Below, piece after piece: positions 1 through 9,218 of a DNA stretch of 64,000 nucleotides (positions are counted from its first letter, which is position 1; every line of letters begins with the position of its first letter). Under the pieces are notes generated by a model that had not been told where the DNA came from, did no database searches, and saw nothing but the letters and a program-made list of their open reading frames with translations. This DNA comes from Kribbella caucasensis. GTDB lineage: Bacteria > Actinomycetota > Actinomycetes > Propionibacteriales > Kribbellaceae. The DNA is taken from contig NZ_SNWQ01000008.1 in NCBI RefSeq assembly GCF_004361855.1, positions 248,001-312,000 on the forward strand, given 5' to 3'. The position numbers and the translations under genes were made by a program.

Positions 1-592
1 ACCACACCGCCCGCGCGATCAGGAAGCCGACGCCCGCCACCAGGGCCCACCAACCGAGCCAGGCCGGCAACGACCGGGAGTCGACGATGATCCAGCCGGC
101 CGCGAGCATGAAGCTGCCGAGCGCGATCCACGAGTTGGCGAATCCCAGGTTGCCCAGATCGAAGGCGAACCGGGCCAGTTGCGGATCCAGGCCGTCGTCC
201 AGCCGGAACTGGCCGACCTGCCAACCGCCGGTCATCACGAGCGCCACGAAGACGATGCCGGAGGCAAGCGCCACCGCCGATCGCCAGGCCGGGTCGCCCT
301 CGGCCTGCCGCAGTACCGCTGACAGGCCGGCCACGAACCAGGCCATCGTCATCAACGCGAGCAGACTCAGGTAGGACCCGGCCGCGTAGAGCGTCTCGTT
401 CTGTGCTTCCAGGAAGTGCAGAATCTCCGCTGCCGGCGCATCGAAGTCCGGCTCCGTCTCGCCTGCCAGTAACAACGACTGGCTGACAATCACCAGGACG
501 AGGGCTGCCAGGCCCGCGATCCCCGTGGCCACCGACATGGTCCGCCATCGCTTGGCGGCGCCCGGCTGCTGATCCAGCCCGATTTCCCCCAT
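1..592 (-). CDS. Integral membrane protein, 3' end beyond window
   Basis: An open frame runs from ATG at 592 to the window edge without a stop, giving about 197 residues; the C terminus is missing. After a short cytoplasmic N terminus (MGEIGLDQQ...) there are at least four hydrophobic stretches, near residues 20-42, 75-95, 107-127 and 150-172, so it is a multi-span membrane protein. I recognise no catalytic motif; general appearance is like small DUF4386/DUF4328-type membrane proteins of actinobacteria, but that is only an impression. It lies downstream of glpD on the same strand but is separated by a strong hairpin terminator, so it is probably a separate transcription unit. Confidence 0.6.
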   Translation of the reverse strand, partial: MGEIGLDQQPGAAKRWRTMSVATGIAGLAALVLVIVSQSLLLAGETEPDFDAPAAEILHFLEAQNETLYAAGSYLSLLALMTMAWFVAGLSAVLRQAEGDPAWRSAVALASGIVFVALVMTGGWQVGQFRLDDGLDPQLARFAFDLGNLGFANSWIALGSFMLAAGWIIVDSRSLPAWLGWWALVAGVGFLIARAVW

Positions 593-602
593 CACAAACC
601 CC

Positions 603-638
603 CTTCGCCCCTGTGTCGAGTAAGACACAGGGGCGAAG
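603..638 (-). terminator. Rho-independent-type hairpin after glpD
   Basis: Perfect 15-bp inverted repeat (603-617 and 624-638) with a 6-nt loop, ending 14 nt downstream of the glpD stop and 10 nt before the next start codon. It most likely ends the glpFKD transcript. Confidence 0.75.
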
Positions 639-652
639 GAGTCGTCCAGATC

Positions 653-2365
653 TCAGGCGGGGGAGACGATGTCGGGGGCCTCGAGGCGGACCTTGTCGGC
701 GGACTCGTCGTCGGGCTGGTCCTGGGAGTCGCGTTCGGACTGGACCCGGCGGATGTAGAAGGAGACCTCGCGGTCGATCGTGGCCTGGTCCCAGCCGAGC
801 TCGGGGGCCATCAACTGTGCGGCTGCCTCGGCCGCGCCGGCTCCCCGGTCCCACGCCTCGATCGAGATGCGGGTACGACGGGCCAGCGCGTCGTCTAGGT
901 GACGGGCACCTTCGGCGCGGGCGGCGTACACGATCTCGGCCTTCAGGTAGTCCTGGGTGCCGGGCAGTTGCTCACCGAGCGACGGATCCTCCTCGACCAG
1001 CGCGAGCACCTCCTCGATCAGCGCGCCGTACCGGTTGAGCAGGTGCTCGATCCGGGCCACGTGCAGGCCGGACCGTTGTGCGATCAGGTGCCGCTGGTTC
1101 CACAACGCCTGGTAGCCGTCAGCGCCGACCAGCGGGATGTTCTTGGTAACGGACTTCGGCACCCGGCCGTCGAGCGCGTTCGCGGCCGCGTCGATCGCGT
1201 CCTTCGCCATCACCCGGTACGTCGTGTACTTGCCCCCGGCAACGACGACCAGACCGGGTGCCGCATGCGCGACGACGTGTTCGCGGGACAGCTTCGACGT
1301 ACTCTCCGACTCCCCCGCCAGCAGCGGCCGGAGCCCGGCGTACACGCCCTCCACGTCCTCCCGGGTCAGCGGCGTGGTGAGCACCGCGTTGACGTGGTCG
1401 AGCAGGTACTCGATGTCCTTGCTGGTCGCGGCGGGGTGCGCCTTGTCCAGGTTCCAGTCGGTGTCCGTGGTGCCGATCAGCCAGTGCCGACCCCACGGGA
1501 TGACGAACAGCACCGACTTCTCGGTCCGCAGGATCATCCCGGTGCTGGACTGGATCCGGTCCTTCGGCACGACGACGTGGATCCCCTTCGAAGCGCGGAC
1601 GTGGTACTGCCCGCGCTCGCCGACCATCGCTTGCGTGTCGTCGGTCCACACCCCGGTCGCGTTCACGACCTGCTTGGCCCGTACTTCGAACTCGCGACCG
1701 CTCTCCAGGTCCTTCGCCTGAACACCCGTCACCCGTTCGCCCTGACGGAGGAAGCCGGTGACCTTGACCCGGTTCGCGACGTGGGCACCGTACGACGCGG
1801 CCGTGCGGGCCAGTTCCATCGTGTGCCGGGCGTCGTCGACCTGGGCGTCGTAGTACTGGAGGGCGCCGATGAGCGCCGACTTCTTCAGGCTCGGGACCAG
1901 CCGCATCGCCCCCCGGCGGGTCAGGTGCCGGTGGATCGGCAGGCCCGCGCCGAGTCCGGAGCTGACCGCCATCCCGTCGTACAGGGCAACGCCGGCGCCG
2001 GCGTAGAACCGCTCCCACCAGCGGTGTTGCAACGGGTAGAGGAACGGGACCGGTTTGACCAGGTGCGGGGCCAGGCGTTGCAGGAGCAGGCCGCGCTCCT
2101 GCAACGCCTCGTGCACCAGCCGGAAGTCGAGCATCTCCAGGTACCGGAGACCACCGTGCACCAGTTTGCTGGACCGGCTGGAGGTGCCGCTGGCGAAATC
2201 GCGGGCCTCCAGCAGTCCGGTGGTCAGGCCCCGGGTGGCGGCGTCGAGGGCCGACCCGGTGCCGACCACCCCGCCACCGACCACCAGGACGTCCAGTTCC
2301 CGGCCGTCCGCCATCGCTTCGATGGCCTTGGTCCTCGCCTGCGGTGACAGAGGTACTACACCCAC
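653..2365 (-). CDS. glpD: FAD-dependent glycerol-3-phosphate dehydrogenase
   Basis: 570 residues, usual for GlpD. Oxidises glycerol-3-phosphate to dihydroxyacetone phosphate at the membrane, passing electrons to the quinone pool. The N-terminal dinucleotide-binding motif VVGGGVVGTG (residues about 28-37) binds FAD; the GTSSRSSKLVHGGLRYLE segment is the family signature, and a C-terminal helical DAO_C domain follows. The start is a GTG at 2365 with GGAAGG nine bases upstream; an in-frame ATG 17 codons later is possible but leaves less sequence before the FAD motif. Last gene of the glpF-glpK-glpD operon, 39 bp after glpK. Confidence 0.95.
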   Translation of the reverse strand: MGVVPLSPQARTKAIEAMADGRELDVLVVGGGVVGTGSALDAATRGLTTGLLEARDFASGTSSRSSKLVHGGLRYLEMLDFRLVHEALQERGLLLQRLAPHLVKPVPFLYPLQHRWWERFYAGAGVALYDGMAVSSGLGAGLPIHRHLTRRGAMRLVPSLKKSALIGALQYYDAQVDDARHTMELARTAASYGAHVANRVKVTGFLRQGERVTGVQAKDLESGREFEVRAKQVVNATGVWTDDTQAMVGERGQYHVRASKGIHVVVPKDRIQSSTGMILRTEKSVLFVIPWGRHWLIGTTDTDWNLDKAHPAATSKDIEYLLDHVNAVLTTPLTREDVEGVYAGLRPLLAGESESTSKLSREHVVAHAAPGLVVVAGGKYTTYRVMAKDAIDAAANALDGRVPKSVTKNIPLVGADGYQALWNQRHLIAQRSGLHVARIEHLLNRYGALIEEVLALVEEDPSLGEQLPGTQDYLKAEIVYAARAEGARHLDDALARRTRISIEAWDRGAGAAEAAAQLMAPELGWDQATIDREVSFYIRRVQSERDSQDQPDDESADKVRLEAPDIVSPA

Positions 2366-2404
2366 TGCGCTGTTCCTTCCGGTTGTCTTGCCGTTACCAC
2401 GTGG

Positions 2405-3922
2405 TCAGGAGACGTCGACCCAGTCAAGTGTGCGCTCGACCGCCTTCTGCCAGCCCGCGTACCCCTTGGCGCGCTGCTCGTCGTCCCACTGCGGCTCCCA
2501 CCGCTTGGCCTCGTTCCAGTTCTGCACCAGGTCTTCCTTGGTGTTCCAGAACCCCACCGCCAGGCCGGCCGCGTACGCCGCCCCGAGCGCGGTCGTCTCA
2601 GCGACGACCGGCTTGCTCACTGACACGCCGAGGATGTCGGCCTGCATCTGCATGCAGAGCTCGTTCGCGGTGACACCACCGTCGACCTTGAGTACTTCGA
2701 GCTTCACGCCGGAGTCCTTCTCCATCGCGTCTGCCACGTCCTTGCTCTGGTAGCAGATCGCTTCCAGTGTTGCGCGAGCCAGGTGCGCGTTGGTGTTGAA
2801 CCTCGACAGGCCGACGATCGCGCCCCGGGCGTCGGACCGCCAGTACGGCGCGAACAGGCCCGAGAACGCGGGGACGAAGTACACGCCGCCGTTGTCCGCG
2901 ACCTGCCGGGCCAGCGTCTCGGTCTCACTCGCACCGGAGATGATGCCGAGCTGGTCCCGGAGCCACTGGACGGCCGAGCCGGTGACCGCGATCGACCCCT
3001 CGAGTGCGTAGACCGGGGCCTCGTCGCCGAACTTGTAGCACATTGTGCTGAGCAGGCCGGACTTCGACCGGACCAGCTCGGTGCCGGTGTTCAGCAGCAT
3101 GAAGTTGCCGGTGCCGTAGGTGTTCTTGGCCTCGCCGGGTTTGAAGCAGACCTGGCCGACCGTGGCCGCCTGCTGGTCGCCGAGGTCGCCCGTCAGCGGG
3201 ACCACCCCACCGAGAGGCCCGCTGGCCAGCGTCTCGCCGTACTTGTTCGGGTCCGACGAAGGACGGATCTCCGGCAACATCTGGCGTGGGATGTTGAAGA
3301 ACGAGATCAGCTCGTCGTCCCAGTCGAGCGTCTCCAGGTTCATCAGCATCGTGCGGCTGGCGTTGGTGACGTCGGTGACGTGTACGCCGCCCTCGGTGCC
3401 GCCGGTCAGGTTCCAGAGCAGCCAGGTGTCGGTGTTGCCGAAGATGGCGTCACCGGCCTCCGCGGCCTCGCGAACCCCTTCGACGTTCTCCAGGATCCAC
3501 TGGACCTTGCCGGCCGAGAAGTACGTCGCCGGCGGGAGCCCGGCCTTCTGCCGGATCACGTCGCCCTTGCCCTCACGTTCGAGGGCAGAGGCGATCCGGT
3601 CGGTCCGGGTGTCCTGCCAGACGATCGCGTTGTAGTAGGGACGGCCGGTCTTGCGGTTCCAGACCACCGACGTCTCGCGCTGGTTCGTGATGCCGAGCGT
3701 CGCCAGGTCGCTCGCCTGCAGACCCTGCGCGTTCATCGCGGTCCTGATCACCGAACTGGTGCGCTCCCAGATCTCCACCGGGTTGTGCTCGACCCAGCCT
3801 GCCTGGGGCAGGATCTGCTCGTGCTCCAGCTGGTGGATGGCCACCTCGTTGCCGGAGTGGTCGAAGGTCATGAAACGGGTGCTCGTGGTGCCCTGGTCCA
3901 CGGCACCGACAAAGTCAGGCAT
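2405..3922 (-). CDS. glpK: Glycerol kinase
   Basis: 505 residues, full length for the FGGY kinase GlpK, which phosphorylates glycerol entering through GlpF. The N-terminal phosphate-1 loop DQGTTSTR (residues about 9-16) and the C-terminal ATPase-fold motifs ([20 protein letters not shown]) are present. ATG at 3922 is preceded by AGGAAAGGA. It sits between glpF and glpD, so uptake, phosphorylation and oxidation of glycerol are encoded in order on one transcript. Confidence 0.96.
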   Translation of the reverse strand: MPDFVGAVDQGTTSTRFMTFDHSGNEVAIHQLEHEQILPQAGWVEHNPVEIWERTSSVIRTAMNAQGLQASDLATLGITNQRETSVVWNRKTGRPYYNAIVWQDTRTDRIASALEREGKGDVIRQKAGLPPATYFSAGKVQWILENVEGVREAAEAGDAIFGNTDTWLLWNLTGGTEGGVHVTDVTNASRTMLMNLETLDWDDELISFFNIPRQMLPEIRPSSDPNKYGETLASGPLGGVVPLTGDLGDQQAATVGQVCFKPGEAKNTYGTGNFMLLNTGTELVRSKSGLLSTMCYKFGDEAPVYALEGSIAVTGSAVQWLRDQLGIISGASETETLARQVADNGGVYFVPAFSGLFAPYWRSDARGAIVGLSRFNTNAHLARATLEAICYQSKDVADAMEKDSGVKLEVLKVDGGVTANELCMQMQADILGVSVSKPVVAETTALGAAYAAGLAVGFWNTKEDLVQNWNEAKRWEPQWDDEQRAKGYAGWQKAVERTLDWVDVS

Positions 3923-3949
3923 GGAAAGTCCTTTCCTGCTGCAGAGTTG

Positions 3950-4798
3950 TCATTGCGCAGCTTCCTCCGGAGCCCGTTCGGGTTGTTCGGCCTCGTCGGC
4001 GATCGGCAGGAACCGACCGATCAGCAGTTCGTAGAGTCCGGCCCCGATCAGGCCGCCGATGAGCGGGCCCACTATCGGTACCCAGAAGTACAGATCGCCG
4101 AACTGATCTCGGAACGCCGTACCGTAGCCGGTGATGAACGAGGCGAGCCGCGGTCCGAAGTCACGAGCGGGGTTGATGGCGTACCCGGCGTTCGTGCCCC
4201 AGGCCATGCCGATGCCGACGACGACCAGGCCGATGATGAACGGTGCCAGGTTGACGCCCGGCGAAATGTTTCGGGCGTCGATGATCGCCAGCACCAGGAA
4301 GAGCAGCAGCGCGGTGCCGATGAGCTGGTCGCGGAAACCGCCCCACATGCCGACACCGATGTCGACGCCGTTGCCCGGCAACGTCGAGAAGACGCCCTGG
4401 CTCTTGATGGTCAGACCGGGGTCGACCTTGTTCAGTCCCTCGGTGTAGTTCCATCGAACCAGCAGCGCGGCCACGAAGGCGCCGAGGAACTGAGCCACCG
4501 AGTAAGGCACCACCTTCTTCCACGAGAAGCCACGGAACACTGCCATCGCCAGGGTGACAGCGGGGTTGATGTGCGCGCCGGTCATCCGGCCGGCCGTGTA
4601 GATGCCGAGCACGACGCCGAGACCCCAGGCCCACGCGATCGAGTCGTGGTCGCCGAGCGCACCGCCGTACGCACCGGCGCCTACCACCACTTGTGCGACC
4701 ACACCGACACCGAACATGATCAGGATGAAGGTGCCCGCGAACTCCGCCGCCAACTCACCGATCAAGGTCTTTTCCTTGACCGCTTCGGTCGTAGCCAT
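3950..4798 (-). CDS. glpF: Glycerol uptake facilitator (MIP/aquaglyceroporin)
   Basis: 282 residues from ATG at 4798, chosen because GGGAGGAC lies just upstream and the protein then begins MATTEAVKEK before the first helix; a longer frame to 4972 would add an unlikely soluble extension. Both pore-forming NPA boxes are present: GAHINPAVT near residues 75-83 and AINPARDFGPR in the second half. The Asp after NPAR is the usual mark of glycerol-conducting rather than water-only channels. Multi-span inner-membrane protein, first gene of the glp operon. Confidence 0.94.
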   Translation of the reverse strand: MATTEAVKEKTLIGELAAEFAGTFILIMFGVGVVAQVVVGAGAYGGALGDHDSIAWAWGLGVVLGIYTAGRMTGAHINPAVTLAMAVFRGFSWKKVVPYSVAQFLGAFVAALLVRWNYTEGLNKVDPGLTIKSQGVFSTLPGNGVDIGVGMWGGFRDQLIGTALLLFLVLAIIDARNISPGVNLAPFIIGLVVVGIGMAWGTNAGYAINPARDFGPRLASFITGYGTAFRDQFGDLYFWVPIVGPLIGGLIGAGLYELLIGRFLPIADEAEQPERAPEEAAQ

Positions 4799-4877
4799 GC
4801 TTGTCCTCCCTTCCAACCCCGTGACAACCACGGAGAACTGGAATCTAGGAGTGTTAGCGGGGCGGCACAACGCTGCA

Positions 4878-4896
4878 CGTTCGACATTGTCGAACG
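4878..4896. promoter_or_regulatory. Palindromic operator candidate for glpFKD
   Basis: Perfect inverted repeat CGTTCGAC-ATT-GTCGAACG, 80-98 bp upstream of the glpF start. Glycerol operons in actinobacteria are commonly controlled by IclR-type (GylR) repressors that bind such short palindromes; no regulator gene lies in the window, so the assignment is an inference. Confidence 0.5.
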
Positions 4897-5049
4897 GCCT
4901 GCTCGTCGTATCAGGCGGCACGCCGGTGCCTCCGAGGTACGTGGGAAAGATTTGCGGCCGGAAGGCAACCAAAAGGTGGGGTCAATGCGTCTTGGCAGGG
5001 TAGGCACTTTGGTGGATCGAGGGCTCGCATGCCGGGGGATGGGGACAGG

Positions 5050-5561
5050 ATGACCGAGTCGGGGGACTTCAGAAGGTTCGCGATCCGGCGGGAGCGCGCG
5101 CTCTACCGGTACGCGCATCTGCTCACCGGCGACCACATCGAGGCCGAACACCTGGTCCGGGACGCACTCGGCCGCACCCAGGCCACCTGGCGCCGGATCA
5201 ACACCGACGCCGAGGCCGAACTCCACACCCGCCGGGCAACACCACAGCCGCCGTCGGCCGCTGGCGCCCCCGAGCCTGGTTCGCAGACCGCTCACGTCCG
5301 GCCGGCGGAGCGGAGTACGACATCGCTGCGCGCACCTGGATCCGCGACGAACTCCAGGCGCTCCCACCCCGCCAGCGCGCGGCGCTCATCCTCCGGTACT
5401 ACGAACACCTCGGCGACACCGAGATCGCCCAGATCCTCGGCTGCTCGATCAGCACCGCCCAGACCACGACCACCCAGGCCCTGCAAAACCTCCGCGCCGG
5501 CCTGGACCCCGATACCGCTCTCCTGATGGACCTGCTCCTCCCCACCCGCCAAGCCGGCTGA
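5050..5561 (+). pseudogene. SigE-family ECF sigma factor, frameshifted
   Basis: Two frames together make one ECF sigma factor. The first, from ATG at 5050, gives sigma region 2 (FRRFAIRRERALYRYAHLLTG). The second, offset by one base, gives region 4: LPPRQRAALILRYYEHLGD followed by an EIAQILGCSISTAQ helix-turn-helix, ending at TGA 5559-5561. The switch lies near 5225-5240, where the conserved NTT..WRPRAW linker appears only in the second frame. Joined length is about 170 residues, usual for the SigE family. A single-base deletion, or a sequencing error, would explain it. The protein is inactive as written. Confidence 0.7.
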
Positions 5562-5566
5562 CCTAA

Positions 5567-6217
5567 AGCTGCCAGCCGGCCCGAAGTTTCGGCGGACTTT
5601 CGGCTCCCAACATTTCGACCAGCCAAGGCGTCACCATCAAGTTCGACCGCCGCAGTAGAACCGCCGAGGGCACCGTCCCCGCCGCGGCTCGCCGCTTCGT
5701 CTTCCTCTTCGACCCCGCGATCTCCTTCAACCTGCGCGACTTCCCCACCTGCGCAGCCACCATTGTCCGTGAACAAGGCCCCACAGCCTGCCCATCCGGA
5801 TCCCAGGTCGGCGGCGGCACCTCAACCGACCTCCAAGGCCGAACCACCCCGGTCTACCTACTCAACACCCGCCACGCGACCGGCGACTACGGCCTCCTGG
5901 TCTCCATCCCCGCCGCGAACGTCCTCCTCGAGCAAACCCTTGAACGGGTCTCCCTCCCCTACCGCAGCACCTACCGCTGGGCCCTCGACGAGATCGTCCC
6001 GCCAACCGCCACCCCACCCCAGGACCGCGCCGGCACCTCCCGCTTCGAACTGACCTTCGGCGCCACCCGCACCATCAACTCCCCCACCGGCCCCCGAACC
6101 GTCAGCCTCGTCCAAAGCTCCGCCCCCACCACCCACCCCCTCCACTTCGCCCTCTGGAGCCACTTCGTCACCGGCCAGACCACACTCCCCACCGCCACCA
6201 CCACAACCACCAACTAA
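5567..6217 (+). pseudogene. Start-less remnant of a hypothetical, probably exported protein
   Basis: A frame open from the TAA at 5564-5566 to TAA at 6215-6217 has strong actinobacterial codon use and a sensible protein (NISTSQGVTIKFDRRSR... RFVFLFDPAISFN), with two Cys and mixed beta-like composition, but no ATG, GTG or TTG near its start. The N terminus, perhaps including a signal peptide, seems lost. It follows the broken sigma factor by a few bases, so the two may have decayed together. Family not recognised. Confidence 0.45.
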
Positions 6218-6324
6218 CCAACGGCCAATGGCAGGTTGCTGGATCGACAGCGGGCAATACAACACGCCATCACCCAGAACGACCGGCTCCTGGCGGTCCG
6301 CAAGAAGTCCGCCCCTACGTCGAC

Positions 6325-6735
6325 TCAATCGCGACCGGGTGACGCGACCGCGAGGGCATTGCGTCTACACGCGTCCGCCAGTCGGTCGTCGTACGTGACG
6401 ACAACGTCGGCGTCGACCAATACGGCCGTGGCCAGATGGATTGCGTCGAGGCTGCGAAGTACAAGCGGTTCGATCCGCCGCGCGATGCTCACGACCTCGG
6501 CCGTCATCGTCCGCTCGTCGATACCGGACATCGCTTCGTCAATCAAGCGGCCGGCAGATGACGTCGCTTTGGCCCGGGCAAGCACCGCGCGAGAGACCTC
6601 GACCCAAGCAAGCGAGGACGACACCAGAAAGTCCGCCTGCTCATTGTGCGAATCCAGAAACTCCACGAACTCATCGGATTCCTGCTCGACAATGACGCGC
6701 TTGATGAGAGCGCTGCTGTCGATATAGACGCGCAT
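6325..6735 (-). CDS. vapC: VapC-type PIN-domain ribonuclease toxin
   Basis: 136 residues. PIN-domain acidic residues are in place: Asp6 in MRVYIDSSAL, Glu46, Asp97 in LDAIHLATA and Asp116 in TYDDRLADA, which together hold Mg2+ for RNA cleavage. Its start codon shares one base with the stop of the upstream antitoxin (TGATG), the usual translational coupling of vapBC pairs. Expected to cleave tRNA or other RNA when released from the antitoxin. Confidence 0.9.
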   Translation of the reverse strand: MRVYIDSSALIKRVIVEQESDEFVEFLDSHNEQADFLVSSSLAWVEVSRAVLARAKATSSAGRLIDEAMSGIDERTMTAEVVSIARRIEPLVLRSLDAIHLATAVLVDADVVVTYDDRLADACRRNALAVASPGRD

Positions 6736-7010
6736 CAGAGGCGGTCGCCGCGATCGAGCAGGTCGAGGCTGCTGGTGCCTTCCGGGAGACGGAGGCGTGG
6801 CCTCACCTTCCGGTAGGGCACCCGCGCCGCACGAACCGATCCCGATGCCCGAGCCACCTCACGATCGCTGGCAGGCCGTTCGTCCTCGACAAGGTGCAGG
6901 TGACGGGCGACCGCCTCCCTGAGGATCTCCTGCTGCGACCTGCCTGTCCGCTCCGCCTCAGCCTGAAGAGCCGATGCCATCTCCGGGCTGAGTCTCAGAT
7001 TCGTGGCCAT
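6735..7010 (-). CDS. vapB: VapB-type antitoxin, ribbon-helix-helix
   Basis: 91 residues. The N-terminal 45 residues (MATNLRLSPEMASALQAEAE...QQEILREAVARHLHL) form a ribbon-helix-helix DNA-binding domain of the Arc/CopG type; the charged C-terminal tail should wrap around VapC. Directly upstream of and overlapping vapC. Likely autorepresses through the inverted repeat just before its start. Confidence 0.85.
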   Translation of the reverse strand: MATNLRLSPEMASALQAEAERTGRSQQEILREAVARHLHLVEDERPASDREVARASGSVRAARVPYRKVRPRLRLPEGTSSLDLLDRGDRL

Positions 7011-7025
7011 ACCCGCGATGCTACT

Positions 7026-7053
7026 ACGTTGGTACCAGAGGCGGTACCAACGT
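7026..7053. promoter_or_regulatory. Inverted repeat operator of vapBC
   Basis: Perfect 11-bp arms ACGTTGGTACC / GGTACCAACGT with a 6-bp spacer, 16-43 bp upstream of vapB. Size and place fit a site for two RHH dimers of the VapBC complex. Confidence 0.65.
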
Positions 7054-7072
7054 GGTCCCCTAGCCGTCAGCG

Positions 7073-8176
7073 TCAGGCCTTGACGGAGTCTCTGCCGGGG
7101 TTGGTTTCTGCGGCCTTCATCGCCGTGGCCTCTTGCTCCGGGGTGGCGTTTTCGGGGAAGTGGCAGGCGGATTGGTGGCCGGGGGCCAGTTGGATCAGTG
7201 GGGGTTCGACAACCTTGCAGATGTCTTGGGCTTTCCAGCAGCGGGTGTGGAAGCGGCAGGCCGGGGGCGGGTTGATGGGGCTGGGGACGTCGCCGACCAG
7301 GCGGATGCGTTCGCGTTTGCTTTTGCGGGCGGTGTCCGGGATCGGGACGGCCGACAGCAGGGCGAGGGTGTAGGGGTGCATCGGCTTCTCGTAGAGGCTG
7401 ACGCGGTCGGCGAGTTCGACGATCTTGCCGAGGTACATGACGGCGACGCGGTCCGAGACATGCCGTACGACGGACAGGTCGTGCGCGATCATCACGTACG
7501 TGAGGTCGAACTCCTCCTGCAGGTCCTCCAGCAGGTTCACCACCTGCGCCTGGATCGACACGTCGAGCGCGGAGACCGGCTCGTCGGCGACGATCAACTT
7601 CGGGCGCAACGCCAGCGTGCGAGCGATACCGATGCGCTGCCGCTGGCCGCCGGAGAACTCGTGCGGGTACCGGTTGTAGTGCTCTGGGCTGAGACCGACG
7701 AGTTCGAGCAGTTCCTGGACGGCCTTCTTCACGCCGTTCTCGGTCTGGACCTTCTGCAGCTTGAACGGCGCACCGACGATCTTGCCGACCGTGTGCCGCG
7801 GGTTCAGCGAACCGTACGGGTCCTGGAAGATCATCTGGACGTCGCGCCGCAGCGGCCGCATCTTGCCCTCGGACATGTGCGTGATGTCCCGGCCCTCGAA
7901 GACGATCCGCCCGTCGGACGGCTCCAGCAGCCGGGTCAGCAGCCGACCGGTCGTCGTCTTGCCGCAGCCGGACTCCCCTACCAGCGACAGCGTCTCGCCC
8001 TTGGTGACGGTGAAGTCCAGCCCGTCGACGGCCTGCACCGCGCCGACCTGACGCTGCAGCAGGCCGCGCCGGATCGGGAAGTGCTTGGTCAGATTGTTGA
8101 CCGACAACAGCTCCTCGCCGATCTCGGGCTCGACGACGCCGGGAACGGCGGTGGGGTCGGTATCAGCAGTCGTCAC
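7073..8176 (-). CDS. Oligopeptide/dipeptide ABC transporter ATP-binding protein (DppF/OppF type)
   Basis: 367 residues. Walker [13 protein letters not shown], signature [13 protein letters not shown], Walker [13 protein letters not shown], and the C-terminal oligopeptide-transporter domain with the [11 protein letters not shown] cysteine cluster (family hallmark) are all present. Last gene of the peptide transporter operon, 13 bp after the partner ATPase. The two ATPases form the heterodimer that energises import. Confidence 0.93.
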   Translation of the reverse strand: MTTADTDPTAVPGVVEPEIGEELLSVNNLTKHFPIRRGLLQRQVGAVQAVDGLDFTVTKGETLSLVGESGCGKTTTGRLLTRLLEPSDGRIVFEGRDITHMSEGKMRPLRRDVQMIFQDPYGSLNPRHTVGKIVGAPFKLQKVQTENGVKKAVQELLELVGLSPEHYNRYPHEFSGGQRQRIGIARTLALRPKLIVADEPVSALDVSIQAQVVNLLEDLQEEFDLTYVMIAHDLSVVRHVSDRVAVMYLGKIVELADRVSLYEKPMHPYTLALLSAVPIPDTARKSKRERIRLVGDVPSPINPPPACRFHTRCWKAQDICKVVEPPLIQLAPGHQSACHFPENATPEQEATAMKAAETNPGRDSVKA

Positions 8177-8189
8177 AGTCGTCGTCCGT

Positions 8190-9218
8190 TCACAGCTTCG
8201 GCTTGATGTCGGTCTCCCACGCCTTCTGGCGCTCCTGCGGGGAGAGGTGGCAGGCGACCATGTGGCCGGCGCCGCTGTCCAGCAACTCGGGCCGCTCGGT
8301 CTCGCTTGCGCCGCCGTTCAGGTGCGCGTAGTTGCAGCGCGGGTTGAACGCACACCCCTTCGGCACGTTGATCAGACTCGGCGGGGTGCCCTTGATCGGG
8401 ATCAGCCGCTCGGTGCGTTCGCGATCGATCCGCGGCATCGAACCGAGCAGGCCCCAGGTGTACGGGTGCTGCGGCCGGTCGAAGATGTCCTCGGCCGTGC
8501 CGTACTCGATCGCGCGGCCGGCGTACATCACCTGGATGTGGTCGGCCAGCTCGGCCACCACCCCGAGGTCGTGGGTGATGATGATGACCGCGGAGTTGAA
8601 CTCGGACTGCAGATCCCGGATCAGGTCCAGGATCTGTGCCTGCACGGTCACGTCCAGCGCGGTCGTCGGCTCGTCCGCGATCAGCAGATCCGGGTCGCAG
8701 GACAGCGCCATCGCGATCATCGCGCGCTGCCGCATACCGCCGGAGAACTGGTGCGGATACGCGTCCACCCGCTTGTCCGGCTGCGGGATCCCGACCCGGT
8801 CGAGCATCTCGATCGCGTGCTTCTTGGCGACCGCCTTGGACACGTTGTTGTGCACCCGGTACGCCTCGATGATCTGGTGCCCGACCGTGTAGTACGGGTG
8901 CATCGCCGACAGCGGATCCTGGAAGATCATCGCCATCCGCTTGCCGCGGAGCAGCCGCACCTCTTCCGAGCTGGAGCTGACCAGCTCCTGCCCGTCCAGC
9001 AGTACCTCGCCGCTGATCCGGGCCGATCCGCCCTTGTGCAGGCCCATGATCGACAGGCTGGTCACACTCTTGCCGGAACCGGATTCGCCCACGATGCCGA
9101 GCGTCTTGCCCCGCTCCAGGTCGAACGACAACCCGTCGACGGACTTGACCAGGCCGTCGTCGGTCGGGAAGTGCACCCGCAGGTCGCGGACCGAGAGGAA
9201 TGCGTTGTCGTTGGTCAT
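8190..9218 (-). CDS. Oligopeptide/dipeptide ABC transporter ATP-binding protein (DppD/OppD type)
   Basis: 342 residues from ATG at 9218. Walker A GESGSGKSVTS, signature FSGGMRQRAMIAMA, Walker B LLIADEPTTALD and a C-terminal CAFNPRCNYA cluster mark the DppD/OppD family. The start overlaps the stop of the upstream permease by four bases (ATGA), fixing the reading frame; the frame stays open further upstream but that part is antisense-style shadow of the permease gene. Confidence 0.93.
   Translation of the reverse strand: MTNDNAFLSVRDLRVHFPTDDGLVKSVDGLSFDLERGKTLGIVGESGSGKSVTSLSIMGLHKGGSARISGEVLLDGQELVSSSSEEVRLLRGKRMAMIFQDPLSAMHPYYTVGHQIIEAYRVHNNVSKAVAKKHAIEMLDRVGIPQPDKRVDAYPHQFSGGMRQRAMIAMALSCDPDLLIADEPTTALDVTVQAQILDLIRDLQSEFNSAVIIITHDLGVVAELADHIQVMYAGRAIEYGTAEDIFDRPQHPYTWGLLGSMPRIDRERTERLIPIKGTPPSLINVPKGCAFNPRCNYAHLNGGASETERPELLDSGAGHMVACHLSPQERQKAWETDIKPKL

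Noticed and set aside
2783-5053. Long plus-strand frame (756 codons) across glpK and glpF
   Set aside because: Antisense shadow of high-GC genes; protein is Arg/Asp/Val rich with no family likeness, while the minus strand gives textbook GlpK and GlpF.
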